Source: Azospira sp. I13
GTDB lineage: Bacteria > Pseudomonadota > Gammaproteobacteria > Burkholderiales > Rhodocyclaceae
Length of the DNA stretch: 64,000 bases
Assembly (NCBI RefSeq): GCF_003112695.1
Contig: NZ_BFBP01000010.1
Coordinates: forward strand, 148,438-212,437
Direction of reading: 5' to 3'
Shown here: positions 27,598 through 36,850 of the stretch, one piece after another
Position numbering within the stretch: the first letter of the stretch is position 1
How the letters are laid out: each line of letters begins with the position of its first letter
The notes under the pieces: generated by a model
Database searches by the model: none
What the model was told of the DNA's origin: nothing
What the model saw: only the letters and a program-made list of their open reading frames with translations
Translations under genes and position numbers: made by a program

Positions 27598-28246
27598 GGC
27601 AGTAACCGAGACCGCGAACCGTGGCGATGCGCACGCCGCCCGATTCCAGTTTCTTGCGCAGGCGGTGGATGTAGACCTCGATGGCGTTGTGGCTGACTTC
27701 CTCGCCCCAGCCGCACAGGTGGTCCACCAGCTGGTCCTTGGAAACCAAGCGGCCGACCCGGGAAAGGAGGATTTCCAGCAGCCCCAGCTCCCGGGCGGAA
27801 AGATCCAGGGACTGCCCATCCAGCTGGGCGACCCGGCCGGCCTGATCGTAGGTCAGGGCGCCACAGGTAATGATCGGCGTGGTGCCGGAAGAGCGGCGGG
27901 TCAGGGCCCGCACCCGGGCCTCCAGCTCCGCCAGCTCGAAAGGCTTGGCCATGTAGTCATCGGCCCCCAGATCCAGCCCCTTGACCCGGTCACCGGTGCC
28001 GTCGAGGGCGGTGAGGATGAGCACCGGCAACTGGATGTTGCGGGCCCGCAGGCGCTTCAACACCTCCAGCCCGGGCAGCTTGGGCAGCCCCAGGTCGAGG
28101 ATGAGGAGATCGTAGGAATTGGTCATCAGGGCCGTGTCGGCCTCCAGACCCGTATAGGCGCAGTCGACGGCGTAGCCGCCCTGGCGCAGGGAACGGGAAA
28201 GCCCGTCGGCGATGATTTTGTCGTCTTCCGCAAGGAGTATGCGCAT
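27563..28246 (-). CDS. OmpR-family response regulator (TctD/QseB-like)
   Basis: A 227-aa response regulator. The receiver domain has the acidic pair EDD at residues 7-9, the phospho-acceptor Asp in LLILDLGLP near residue 51 and the Lys in YMAKPFE; a winged-helix OmpR-type DNA-binding domain fills residues 130-220 (LSARELGLLEILLSRVGRLVSKDQLVDHLCGW). It overlaps the kinase gene by about 35 bases if the TTG start is right. The intergenic region upstream shares space with the divergent HlyD operon. Confidence 0.92.
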   Translation of the reverse strand: MRILLAEDDKIIADGLSRSLRQGGYAVDCAYTGLEADTALMTNSYDLLILDLGLPKLPGLEVLKRLRARNIQLPVLILTALDGTGDRVKGLDLGADDYMAKPFELAELEARVRALTRRSSGTTPIITCGALTYDQAGRVAQLDGQSLDLSARELGLLEILLSRVGRLVSKDQLVDHLCGWGEEVSHNAIEVYIHRLRKKLESGGVRIATVRGLGYCLEKPQDQARAL

Positions 28247-28624
28247 GGATGATAAGAGCCTGATCCGCGTAAGTTTTATGTAAGCCCGCGCCCTTAATCT
28301 GGCGCCGCTGTTCTCCTTTTATGGTCTTAGGAGTCTCGGTTCGCCGGGACTCGGGGGACGTTTCGATTCCTGCACCGGATCGTCCCCTGCCATCTTTCTT
28401 GCGCGCTTTTTCTGTGCGTGCTGCATTCCCGCCTCCATCGCCCCTCCGTTTTTTGCGACGCCTCGCAGCGGCTGCCAGCCAGTTTGTGCCTGCCGTAAAC
28501 CTTGGCCTGGCGCCGTTTTCCACCGGGAGGAGCGACACTCTCGGGAACCTGTTCAGTGTAACAAATTCACCTGCCACCGGTTGTTGCGCCGCATCATGCC
28601 GCCCGGCCGCCATCCAGGCAGCAT
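28247..28624. other. Intergenic region between response regulator and export operon
   Basis: About 490 bp separate the divergent response-regulator gene and the HlyD gene. The stretch is mixed in composition, has no reading frame I trust, and shows no strong hairpin with a T-run. The right end holds the palindrome listed separately; the left end must hold the regulator promoter, which I could not place. Confidence 0.5.
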
Positions 28625-28648
28625 CATTTCATTCATTTGAATGAAATG
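28625..28648. promoter_or_regulatory. Perfect palindromic operator, candidate TetR/CecR site
   Basis: CATTTCATTC and GAATGAAATG form a perfect 10-bp inverted repeat with a 4-bp centre, about 87 bp before the HlyD start. Size and symmetry suit a TetR-family dimer, and a TetR-family gene closes the same operon. A possible -10 (CACAAT, 28650-28655) lies immediately downstream, so binding would block RNA polymerase. Pairing of site and regulator is inferred. Confidence 0.65.
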
Positions 28649-28734
28649 GCACAATAGGGCATCCCAGCCGTCGGCCTGGCCTCCTGCTTTCCCCGTTGCG
28701 CGCCAGCCCGGCCACCTCATTGCCGGAGCCGATC

Positions 28735-29724
28735 ATGCCCTCCCCTGCCCCATCAACCTCCCTCCTCCGCCGGGCCCTGCCCTTGGGGCTGGCGGCCACC
28801 CTCCTGCTGGGCGGCGCCCTGGCCTACCGCCTGCGCCCGCCGCCCCTGCCTCCCGGCCTGGCCCAGGGCAACGGCCGCCTCGAAGCCATCGAGGTGGACG
28901 TAGCCACCAAGGTGGCCGGCCGCCTGGCCGAAGTAAATGCCCGGGAGGGCGACAGCGTGCCGATCAACGCCGTCCTCGCCCGCCTCGATGCGGAAGACCT
29001 GGCGGCCCAGCTGCAGGCGGCCGAGGCCCAGACCCGCCAGGCCCGGGAAGCCATCCGGGAAGCCCGGGCCGGAGTCGGCAGTGCCGCGAGCCAGAAGCGG
29101 CTGGCCCAGGCCACCCTCAATCGCACCCAGCAACTGGTACAGAAAGGCTACATCACCGGCGACAAGCTGGACCGGGACCAGAGCGGCCTGCAAACAACGG
29201 AGGCCGCCCTGGCCGCAGCCCAGACCCGGGTGGCGGAAGCCGAAGCCGCGGTGGAAGCCAGCAAGGCCCGGGCCGAAGCCCTGCGCGTCACTCTGCGGGA
29301 TACGGCCCTGAAAGCGCCTATCGCCGGCCGCGTACTCTACCGGCTGGCCGAGCCCGGCGAAGTGCTGGCCGCCGGCGGCAAGGTGCTGACCCTGCTGGAC
29401 ATGAACGACGTTTACCTGACCCTTTACCTGCCCGCTGCCGAAGCCGGCAAGGTGGCCCTGGGGGATGAAGCCCGCATCGTTCTCGATGCCCTGGCCGCCC
29501 CCATTCCCGCCCGGGTCAGCTTTGTTGCGCCGAAGGCCCAGTTCACCCCCAAGGAAGTGGAAACCCGCAACGAGCGGGAAAAGCTCATGTTCCGGGTCAA
29601 GCTGCGGGTCGAGCCGGAATGGCTAGCCCGCAACGCCGATCTGGCCAAACCCGGCATGCCCGGCCAAGGCTATGTGCGCACCGCACCGGACGCCGCCTGG
29701 CCCGCCGAACTGCAAGCGCGCTAA
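28735..29724 (+). CDS. HlyD-family periplasmic adaptor (YhiI-like)
   Basis: A membrane-fusion protein that would link the inner-membrane ABC exporter to an outer-membrane channel. The 329-aa product (ATG at 28735 with GGAG upstream) has an N-terminal membrane anchor (residues 10-30), a biotinyl-lipoyl-like half motif GRLEAIEVDVATKVAGRLAEVNAREGD, an alpha-hairpin coiled coil (residues 80-185), the second lipoyl half LKAPIAGRVLYRLAEPGEVL, and a beta-barrel part. It is the first gene of an HlyD-ABC-permease operon with the gene order of the E. coli yhiI-rbbA-yhhJ operon. No TolC-like gene is present here. Confidence 0.9.
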   Translation: MPSPAPSTSLLRRALPLGLAATLLLGGALAYRLRPPPLPPGLAQGNGRLEAIEVDVATKVAGRLAEVNAREGDSVPINAVLARLDAEDLAAQLQAAEAQTRQAREAIREARAGVGSAASQKRLAQATLNRTQQLVQKGYITGDKLDRDQSGLQTTEAALAAAQTRVAEAEAAVEASKARAEALRVTLRDTALKAPIAGRVLYRLAEPGEVLAAGGKVLTLLDMNDVYLTLYLPAAEAGKVALGDEARIVLDALAAPIPARVSFVAPKAQFTPKEVETRNEREKLMFRVKLRVEPEWLARNADLAKPGMPGQGYVRTAPDAAWPAELQAR

Positions 29725-29751
29725 GAACGATTTTCCTAGCGGCCCACGCCC

Positions 29752-32523
29752 ATGGCCCACCCCTTCACCACCACCGCCGCCTCCACTCCGGTCGCCCGCC
29801 TGACCGACATCCGCCTGGTCTACCCCGGGGCCACGGCCCTGGCCGAGGTCAATCTGGCGCTGCCGGCCGGCGGCATGGTGGGGCTGATCGGCCCGGACGG
29901 TGTCGGCAAATCCTCCCTCCTGGCCCTGGTGGCCGGGGCACGCAGAATCCAGCAGGGCCGGGTGGAGGTGTTCGGCGAAGACATGGGTAACGCCCGCGTC
30001 CGCCCCCGCCTGCAACCCCGCATCGCCTACATGCCCCAGGGCCTGGGCAAGAATCTCTACCCCACCCTGTCGGTGGCGGAGAACGTGGACTTCTTCGGCC
30101 GCCTCTTCGGCCAGGACAAGGCCGAACGGCGGCAGCGCATCGACGAGCTGCTGGCCGCCACCAACCTTTCCCCCTTCCGCGACCGCCCGGCGGCCAAGCT
30201 CTCCGGCGGCATGAAGCAGAAGCTGGGGTTGTGCTGCGCCCTCATCCACGACCCGGACCTGCTGATCCTGGACGAGCCCACCACCGGGGTCGATCCCCTT
30301 TCCCGGCGCCAGTTCTGGGAACTGATCGACCGCATCCGGGCCCGCCGCCCGGGCATGAGCGTGCTGGTGGCCACCGCCTACATGGAAGAGGCGGAACGCT
30401 TCGACTGGCTGGTGGCCATGGACAGCGGCCGGGTCATCGGCACCGGCAGCGCCGACACGCTGAAGGCCCGCACCGGCGCCGATACCCTGGAAGCGGCCTT
30501 CATCCGTCTGCTGCCGGAGGAGCGCCGCCAGGGCCACACCGCCCTGGTCATCCCGCCCCTGCCGCCGGATGGCCACGACTTCGCCATCGAAGCCGAAGGC
30601 CTGACCCAGCGTTTTGGGGACTTCACGGCGGTGGACAACGTCAGCTTCCAGATTGGCAAGGGGGAAATCTTCGGATTCCTCGGCTCCAACGGCTGCGGCA
30701 AGACCACCACCATGAAAATGCTCACCGGCCTGCTGCCCCCCAGCGAAGGCCGCGCCCGGCTCTTCGGCAAGGCGGTGGATGCGGGCAATCTGGAGACGCG
30801 CAAGCAGGTGGGCTACATGTCCCAGGCCTTCTCGCTCTACGGCGAACTGACGGTAGCCCAGAACCTGGACCTGCACGCCCGCCTCTTCCACCTGCCGGCA
30901 GAAAAGATCGCCCCCCGCATCGCCGCCCTGACCGAGCGTTTCGGCCTGGCGCCCTATGCCGACGCACCGGCCGCCGACCTTCCCCTGGGCATCCGCCAGC
31001 GCCTTTCCCTGGCCGTGGCGGTGGTGCATGAGCCGAAGCTGCTAATCCTCGACGAGCCCACCTCCGGCGTGGATCCAGTGGCCCGGGACCAGTTCTGGGC
31101 CCTGCTGGTGGAACTCTCCCGGGAACAGGGAGTGACCATTTTTATTTCCACCCACTTCATGAACGAGGCGGAGCGATGCGACCGCATCAGCCTCATGCAT
31201 GCGGGGCGGGTCCTGGCCAGCAATACCCCCGCCGCCCTGCAGGCGGCCCGGAGCGCCGCCACCCTGGAGGAAGCCTTCATCGGCTACCTGGAGGAGGCTG
31301 GCGGCGGCAGCCCCTCTCCCGCCGCACCAGCCCCGGCACTGACCACGCCGCCATCAGCGCCCAGTACGGCCAACGCGACCCCCTACCGCCACCGGCCCTT
31401 CAGCCTGCGCCGCCTGCTCGGCTACGCCTACCGGGAGGCCCTGGAGCTGCGGCGGGACTCCATCCGCCTGACCTTCGCCTTGCTCGGCTCGGTGCTGCTG
31501 ATGTTCGTGCTGGGCTACGGCATTTCCATGGACGTGGAACACCTGCGCTTCGCCGCCCTGGATCGGGATCAATCTCCCGAATCCCGCGATTACATTCAGA
31601 ACATCGCCGGCTCCCGCTACTTCGATGAGCAGCCACCGATTGTCGACAGCGCCGATCTGGAAAAGCGCATGCGGGAAGGCAAGGTCAGCGTCGCCATCGA
31701 GATTCCGCCCAACTTCGGCCGAGACCTGCACCAGGGCCGCCGCCCGGAAGTGGGCGCCTGGGTGGACGGCGCCATGCCCTACCGGGGCGAGACCACCCGG
31801 GGCTATGTGCAGGGTCTGCACCAGCAATACGTCGTCAATCTGGTCACCGAAGCCACCGGCACCGCGCCCCAGACCCTGCCGACCGAAATCGCCCAGCGTT
31901 ACCGCTACAACCAGGATTTCCGCAGCATCTACGCCATGGTGCCGGCGGTGATTCCCCTGCTGCTGGTGTTCATCCCCGCCATTCTCATGGCCCTGGGCGT
32001 GGTGCGGGAGAAGGAGCTGGGCTCCATCACCAATCTCTACGTCACCCCGGTGAGCCGGCTGGAGTTCCTCCTCGGCAAACAGCTCCCCTACATCGCCGTC
32101 TCCATGCTCAGCTACTTCGCCCTGGTGGCCCAGGCGGTGCTGGTCTTCGGCGTGCCGGTGAAGGGCAGCTTCCTCGCCCTGACCTGCGGCGCCCTGCTCT
32201 ACGTCATCGCCACCACCGGGCTGGGGTTGCTGATATCCACCTTCACCCGCACCCAGATCGCCGCCCTCTTCGGCACTGCCATTCTCACCATGCTGCCGAC
32301 GGTGCAGTTCTCGGGTCTGACCACGCCGGTCAGTTCCCTGGAAGGGGGCGCCTACTGGATCGGCCAGGGCTTCCCCGCCACCTACTTCCTCATCATCAGC
32401 CGCGGCGTGTTCACCAAGGCCCTGGGCTTTGCCGACCTGACCCGGCAGTTCATTGCCCTGGCCTGCTTCATCCCGGTGCTGACGCTGCTCTCCCTGGCCT
32501 TGCTGCCAAAGCAGGAGAAATAA
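29752..32523 (+). CDS. rbbA: RbbA-like fused ABC transporter (two ATPase domains plus permease)
   Basis: A 923-aa protein with the RbbA architecture: ATP-binding domain 1 (Walker [10 protein letters not shown] near residue 47, [24 protein letters not shown]), ATP-binding domain 2 (Walker [11 protein letters not shown] near residue 311, degenerate signature [27 protein letters not shown]), a Pro/Ala-rich linker near residues 520-545, and an ABC-2 permease domain with about six membrane segments. E. coli RbbA (911 aa) was first described as a ribosome-associated ATPase, but the operon with HlyD and a second permease points to export. Substrate unknown. Confidence 0.9.
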   Translation: MAHPFTTTAASTPVARLTDIRLVYPGATALAEVNLALPAGGMVGLIGPDGVGKSSLLALVAGARRIQQGRVEVFGEDMGNARVRPRLQPRIAYMPQGLGKNLYPTLSVAENVDFFGRLFGQDKAERRQRIDELLAATNLSPFRDRPAAKLSGGMKQKLGLCCALIHDPDLLILDEPTTGVDPLSRRQFWELIDRIRARRPGMSVLVATAYMEEAERFDWLVAMDSGRVIGTGSADTLKARTGADTLEAAFIRLLPEERRQGHTALVIPPLPPDGHDFAIEAEGLTQRFGDFTAVDNVSFQIGKGEIFGFLGSNGCGKTTTMKMLTGLLPPSEGRARLFGKAVDAGNLETRKQVGYMSQAFSLYGELTVAQNLDLHARLFHLPAEKIAPRIAALTERFGLAPYADAPAADLPLGIRQRLSLAVAVVHEPKLLILDEPTSGVDPVARDQFWALLVELSREQGVTIFISTHFMNEAERCDRISLMHAGRVLASNTPAALQAARSAATLEEAFIGYLEEAGGGSPSPAAPAPALTTPPSAPSTANATPYRHRPFSLRRLLGYAYREALELRRDSIRLTFALLGSVLLMFVLGYGISMDVEHLRFAALDRDQSPESRDYIQNIAGSRYFDEQPPIVDSADLEKRMREGKVSVAIEIPPNFGRDLHQGRRPEVGAWVDGAMPYRGETTRGYVQGLHQQYVVNLVTEATGTAPQTLPTEIAQRYRYNQDFRSIYAMVPAVIPLLLVFIPAILMALGVVREKELGSITNLYVTPVSRLEFLLGKQLPYIAVSMLSYFALVAQAVLVFGVPVKGSFLALTCGALLYVIATTGLGLLISTFTRTQIAALFGTAILTMLPTVQFSGLTTPVSSLEGGAYWIGQGFPATYFLIISRGVFTKALGFADLTRQFIALACFIPVLTLLSLALLPKQEK

Positions 32524-32527
32524 GGCC

Positions 32528-33670
32528 ATGACGCCGCACCGCCAAGGCCGCCTGGCCAACATCTTCCGCCTCGGGCTCAAGGAACTGCGCAGCCTGTGGG
32601 CCGACAAGGTGCTCCTGGTGCTGATCGTCTGGGCCTTCACCGGCGGCATCTACAGCGCCGCCAAGGGGGTCTCCCAGGAACTGCGCAATGCGCCGGTGGC
32701 GGTGGTGGACGAGGACCGCTCGCCCCTCTCCCAGCGCCTCATCGGCGCCCTGACGCCGCCCTACTTCAAGACCCCGGCCCTGATTTCCCTCAACGAAATG
32801 GACCAGGCCCTGGACCAGGGCCGCTATTCCTTCGCCCTGGTCATTCCTGCCAATTTCCAGCGGGATCTCAAGGAGGGCCGCCGGCCGGCCCTGCAGCTCA
32901 ACATCGACGCCACCGTGATGAGCCAGGCCTTCATCGGCGCCGGCTACCTCCAGGCTATCGTCGCCGGGGAGCTCAACGAATATCTCACCGGCACCCGGGA
33001 GAGCACGGCCGCCCCGGTACAGCTGGCCACCCGGGTGCGCTTCAACCCCAACCTCACCGGTTTCTGGTTTGGCGGCGTCATGGAGGTGATCAACAACATC
33101 AACATGCTGACCATCATCCTGGTGGGGGCCGCCTTCATCCGGGAGCGGGAGCACGGCACCCTGGAGCACCTGCTGGTGATGCCCCTGACACCCTTCGAGA
33201 TCATGATGGCCAAGGTCTGGGCCAGCGGCCTGGCGGTGCTGATCGGCGCCACTACCGCCCTCACTGTGGTCATCCAGGGCCTGTTGCAGGTGCCCATTGC
33301 CGGCTCGGTGCCTCTCTTTCTCTGCGGCGCCGTGCTCTATCTCTTCTCCGCTGCCTCCATCGGCATCTTCCTCGGCACCCTGGCCCGCTCCATGCCCCAG
33401 TTCGGCCTGCTGCTGATCCTTACCATCGTCCCCCTGCAACTGCTGTCCGGCGGCGTCACCCCCCGGGAGAGCATGCCCCTGATCGTCCAGGACATCATGG
33501 CCGCGGCCCCCACCACCTACTTCGTGCGCCTGGCCCAGGCCATCCTCTACCGGGGCGCCGGCTTCGACACGGTGTGGCCGGAGTTTCTGGCTATTGCCGG
33601 CATCGGCACGGTGTTCTTCCTCTTCGCCCTGGCCCGCTTCCGCAAGTCGGTCACCCAGACCCAGGTATGA
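32528..33670 (+). CDS. ABC-2 type permease (YhhJ-like)
   Basis: A 380-aa membrane protein with one N-terminal membrane segment, a large periplasmic domain (residues 50-180) and five C-terminal segments, the ABC-2 plan of YhhJ and YbhR. The block REREHGTLEHLLVMPLTPFEIMMAKV near residue 205 is the typical cytoplasmic coupling segment. It starts four bases after rbbA and presumably pairs with the fused permease domain there. Its stop overlaps the start of the regulator gene (ATGA). Confidence 0.92.
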   Translation: MTPHRQGRLANIFRLGLKELRSLWADKVLLVLIVWAFTGGIYSAAKGVSQELRNAPVAVVDEDRSPLSQRLIGALTPPYFKTPALISLNEMDQALDQGRYSFALVIPANFQRDLKEGRRPALQLNIDATVMSQAFIGAGYLQAIVAGELNEYLTGTRESTAAPVQLATRVRFNPNLTGFWFGGVMEVINNINMLTIILVGAAFIREREHGTLEHLLVMPLTPFEIMMAKVWASGLAVLIGATTALTVVIQGLLQVPIAGSVPLFLCGAVLYLFSAASIGIFLGTLARSMPQFGLLLILTIVPLQLLSGGVTPRESMPLIVQDIMAAAPTTYFVRLAQAILYRGAGFDTVWPEFLAIAGIGTVFFLFALARFRKSVTQTQV

Positions 33671-34362
33671 GCATGGAAGCCGGCCGCGATCCGCGCAGTG
33701 ATGAAACCCGGGAGAAGCTCCTGGCCGCCGGCCTGGAGCTTTTCGGCCACCACGGCTATGACGGGGTGACCACCCGCATGCTGGCCCGGGCGGCCGGCGT
33801 CAACCAGTCCGCCATTCCCTACCATTTCGGCGGTAAGGAAGGGGTCTATCGGGCGGTGGCCGAGCATATCGCCGGAGAAATGGCTCCCATCGTGTAGGCG
33901 CTGGAAGCAGAGGTGGCGCAGCGTCTGGCACAACCGGGAACAGCGGTGGCAATGCTTCTCGAGGAGGTCATCACCGCCTTCGCCGCGGCGGCCTTCACGC
34001 CGGGCCATCCCCTGACCTGGTTCCTCTTCCTGGCCCGGGAGCAGTTCCAGCCGAGTGCCGCCTTCCCCATCCTCTACGACAGTTTCACCGGCCCGGGTCA
34101 CCAGCTGGTGGCCCGGCTGCTGGGCCGCCTCACCGGGCAGCCGCCGGAGGCCGAAGCCACCATGCTGCTGGCCCACGCGCTGATCGGTTCCCTGGTGGCC
34201 TTCGGTTCCACCCGGGCCACCCTGCAACGCCGACTGGGCTGGCAGGAGCAGGACTACACCCCGGCCCAGCGGGCGGCCATGCTGGCCGCCATTGCCACCC
34301 ACTGCCGGGCCACGGTGCGGGGGCTGCTACCTGAGGCCGCCCTCGGCACTGACCCACTGTGA
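33667..34362 (+). pseudogene. TetR-family regulator (CecR-like) interrupted by an in-frame TAG
   Basis: The first 76 codons give a full TetR DNA-binding domain (REKLLAAGLELFGHHGYDGVTTRMLARAAG, then the recognition segment NQSAIPYHFGGKEGVYRAV). Codon 77 at 33895-33897 is TAG. The same frame continues without further stop to 34362 and encodes a typical ligand/dimer domain of the CecR (YbiH) type with LTWFLFLAREQFQPSAAF and LLAHALIGSLVAFGS. A GTG at 33913 could restart translation. So the regulator is either a recent nonsense pseudogene, a suppressed gene, or a sequence error. If real, only a DNA-binding stub unlikely to dimerise is made. Confidence 0.85.
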
Positions 34363-34523
34363 AAGGCCCCAGCACCGTCGGACGGCACTGGCCGGAGGCG
34401 CTCCGTACGGCATATCCCTCCCAGGAAAAATCCCAGGCCTCCCCCGGGGCTCGCCCCAGCTGTGCCGCAGCGGCCACCGCCCTATGATGGCGATGTCGGC
34501 ATTCTCCACATAAAAGGAAAAAC

Positions 34524-34616
34524 ATGAGCCACCGTGACATCGATACCGCCCTGCTGCTGGCCCCCGCCCCCATCGTAGTGGCAGCCGTCATTTTGGCTGC
34601 TTGCCTGGTTCTCTGA
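34524..34616 (+). CDS. 30-aa membrane microprotein, hypothetical
   Basis: A short reading frame preceded by AAAGGAAAAAC, a good ribosome binding site. The product MSHRDIDTALLLAPAPIVV continues into a hydrophobic stretch VAAVILAACLVL, so it would be a single-pass membrane peptide with a charged N-terminus. It lies alone between the TetR remnant and the convergent UPF0178 gene. No family recognised; the support is the SD and the sensible composition only. Confidence 0.45.
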   Translation: MSHRDIDTALLLAPAPIVVAAVILAACLVL

Positions 34617-34716
34617 GCGACGGCTCCGGCCCCCTCTAGGCCACCATCAACTACGCCCCGAGCGGGCCCATCCCGCGCCGCCCGGTCACCCGCCACCATG
34701 GATGACAACCGCGCCT

Positions 34717-35160
34717 TTAGCAGCGGGGTAGCAGACGCTCCAACTCCCGGGCAAAGGTGTGCTGGTCCTTCTGACTCATGGCCGATGGCCCACCGGTCTC
34801 GACGCCGGACGAACGCAGGGTATCCATGAAGTTACGCATGGACAGAGCCGCCTGGATGGTGCCCCGGTCGTAAGGCTCACCCCGGGGCGTCAGCACCCGG
34901 GCACCCTTGGCGATGGCTTCGGCAGCCAGGGGAATATCCGCCGTGATGACCAGATCCCCGTCGCTGACCCGGGCGACGATTTCGTTGTCCGCCACATCGA
35001 AGCCCTTGGGCACCTGAAGGCTGCGCAGATAGGGCGATGGCGGCACGTAGAGGGCCTGATTGGCCACCAGGGTGACCATGATCCGGGTGCGGGCAGCAAC
35101 GCGGAAGAGGATTTCCTTGATGGCCTTGGGGCAGGCATCGGCATCGACCCAGATATGCAT
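34717..35160 (-). CDS. yaiI: UPF0178 protein YaiI
   Basis: A 147-aa protein of the UPF0178 (YaiI/YqxD) family, whose PIN-like fold suggests a nuclease but without proven activity. It starts [16 protein letters not shown] with the conserved acidic residues D6 and D8, and has [22 protein letters not shown] and LTPRGEPYD blocks, all conserved in the family. The ATG at 35160 has GGAG eight bases upstream; the longer open frame to 35250 has no homology. It is convergent with the genes to its left and divergent from the HD-GYP gene. Confidence 0.92.
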   Translation of the reverse strand: MHIWVDADACPKAIKEILFRVAARTRIMVTLVANQALYVPPSPYLRSLQVPKGFDVADNEIVARVSDGDLVITADIPLAAEAIAKGARVLTPRGEPYDRGTIQAALSMRNFMDTLRSSGVETGGPSAMSQKDQHTFARELERLLPRC

Positions 35161-35377
35161 GGCCGTGGCTCCATGAAGAGAAGAAAACAGTAAAAGTGGC
35201 AGGCGGCGGCAGAGCATACCCGAAGCGCTCACCACGCCCCATCGCCACACGACAGGTTCGCCTCATCCGGTCACCTGGGGAAAACCCCTGGCACGGCCCC
35301 GGGCATGCCCGAGGTCCCACCCGGGGCGCAGCTCCGTATCATGCCGCAACACAAAAACAGGGGCGCGCCAGAACCGT

Positions 35378-36769
35378 ATGCGGCGTGACCCCAATGAACA
35401 CCCCAACCCCAACAGCTCCCCCGCCCTCTTCAGCGAAAGCCGCACCATGTCGATGCCTGCCCGCTCGGCGCCGCCCCCTGCGCCCTTGCAAGCGCAGCCT
35501 GATATTCCCCCTGCCCAGGGACACATCAAGAAGATTCCCCTCACGGCACTGCGGCCGGGCATGTACATCTGCGACTTCAACGCCGGATGGATGTCCCACC
35601 CCTTCCTCTTCAACCGGCTGCACGTTCGCAGCGAGCTGGAGATCGCCGAAATTGCCGCCCACGGTATCGACGCCGTGTTCATTGATACCCAGCGCGGCAT
35701 CGATGTGGCGGATGCCCCGACCCGGGCAGCAGTAGCTGCGGCAACCCGGGACGAAATGCTGGATAGCGTCAGCCTCCACGCGACGCCCCAGCCCCCGGGG
35801 CCAACCGACCCCGCCCCCGGCACCGCCGGCCAGGCCACCTCGGCCGAGGAAATCCGGCGGGCCCGCCAAGTCATCAACCAGGCGGCCGAACGGCTTCGCC
35901 AGGTCATGGAAGATGCCCGTCTGGGCAAATCCATTGATATCCCGGCCCTGCAGGATTCGGTCCAGCAAATTTCCGCCGCCGTGATCCGCAACAGCTCGGC
36001 CATGACCCTGGTATGTCGCCTGCGCAAGCGGGATGCGTACACCTTCGACCATTCCCTCAACGTCGGGGTGCTGCTGGCCCGCTTCAGCCATTACCTGGGG
36101 CACGACCTGAACCAAACCCACGCCATTGCGCTGGGCGGACTCCTCCACGACATCGGCAAGATGACCGTGGCCACCGAAATTCTGCAGAAGCCGGGCAAGC
36201 TGACGGAAGACGAATATGCCCACATGAAGACCCATGTGGACCGGGGAGTGGCCTTGGTATCGCCCTATGGGCTGCCCGAGGCCAGCCTCCAGGTAATTGC
36301 CGAGCATCACGAACGCTTTGATGGCAGCGGCTACCCGGCCGCCCACCCTGGGCCCCACATTTCTGAAGCTGGGCGCATGGCAGCCCTGGTGGATGTTTAC
36401 GATGCCATCTCGACGGACCGGGTCTATCACCGTGGTTTGCCGGCCCCCGAGGCCATGGGCCGCATCTTTGAATGGCAGCGCCATTTCGATCCGGGCCTGG
36501 TGAACCAGTTCGTGCGCTGCCTGGGCATCTACCCCATCGGTTCCCTGGTACGCCTGAAGAGCGAGCGCCTGGCGGTGGTGGTGCAGCACCACCCGGACAC
36601 CCTGGTACGCCCCCGGGTGCGCGTCATCTTCCACGCCCAGCGTCGCAGCCATCTCCCACCGGAAGAAATCGACCTGTCCGCCCCCTACTGGCAGGAGCGA
36701 GAAAGCATCGTCGGCCACGAGGACCCCGCCGCCTGGGATATCGATATCTGCCGCCACCTGGCGGTGTAG
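35378..36769 (+). CDS. HD-GYP domain c-di-GMP phosphodiesterase with DUF3391 N-terminus
   Basis: A soluble 463-aa signalling protein. Residues 48-105 match the DUF3391 input domain (KKIPLTALRPGMYICDFNAGWMSHPF); residues 170-400 form the HD-GYP domain with the metal-binding HDIGK near residue 257 and HHERFDGSGYP near residue 309, which ends in the GYP signature. HD-GYP enzymes hydrolyse c-di-GMP to pGpG or GMP. The start is unsure: ATG at 35378 or ATG at 35447, neither with a strong SD. A c-di-GMP cyclase candidate lies 4 kb to the right. Confidence 0.9.
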   Translation: MRRDPNEHPNPNSSPALFSESRTMSMPARSAPPPAPLQAQPDIPPAQGHIKKIPLTALRPGMYICDFNAGWMSHPFLFNRLHVRSELEIAEIAAHGIDAVFIDTQRGIDVADAPTRAAVAAATRDEMLDSVSLHATPQPPGPTDPAPGTAGQATSAEEIRRARQVINQAAERLRQVMEDARLGKSIDIPALQDSVQQISAAVIRNSSAMTLVCRLRKRDAYTFDHSLNVGVLLARFSHYLGHDLNQTHAIALGGLLHDIGKMTVATEILQKPGKLTEDEYAHMKTHVDRGVALVSPYGLPEASLQVIAEHHERFDGSGYPAAHPGPHISEAGRMAALVDVYDAISTDRVYHRGLPAPEAMGRIFEWQRHFDPGLVNQFVRCLGIYPIGSLVRLKSERLAVVVQHHPDTLVRPRVRVIFHAQRRSHLPPEEIDLSAPYWQERESIVGHEDPAAWDIDICRHLAV

Positions 36770-36804
36770 CCCCGTCACGGCTGGGGTGGCAGGCCTGAAA
36801 ACGA

Positions 36805-36833
36805 CAACGCCCGGCCATCAGCCGGGCGTTGTT
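36805..36833. terminator. Hairpin terminator between HD-GYP and chemoreceptor genes
   Basis: CAACGCCCGGC and GCCGGGCGTTG form a perfect 11-bp stem around five bases. On the minus strand it is followed by GTCGTTTTC, on the plus strand by a weak TTGG, so it mainly ends the chemoreceptor transcript and perhaps both. Confidence 0.8.
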
Positions 36834-36850
36834 GGTGGCCGTAGGGGCGA

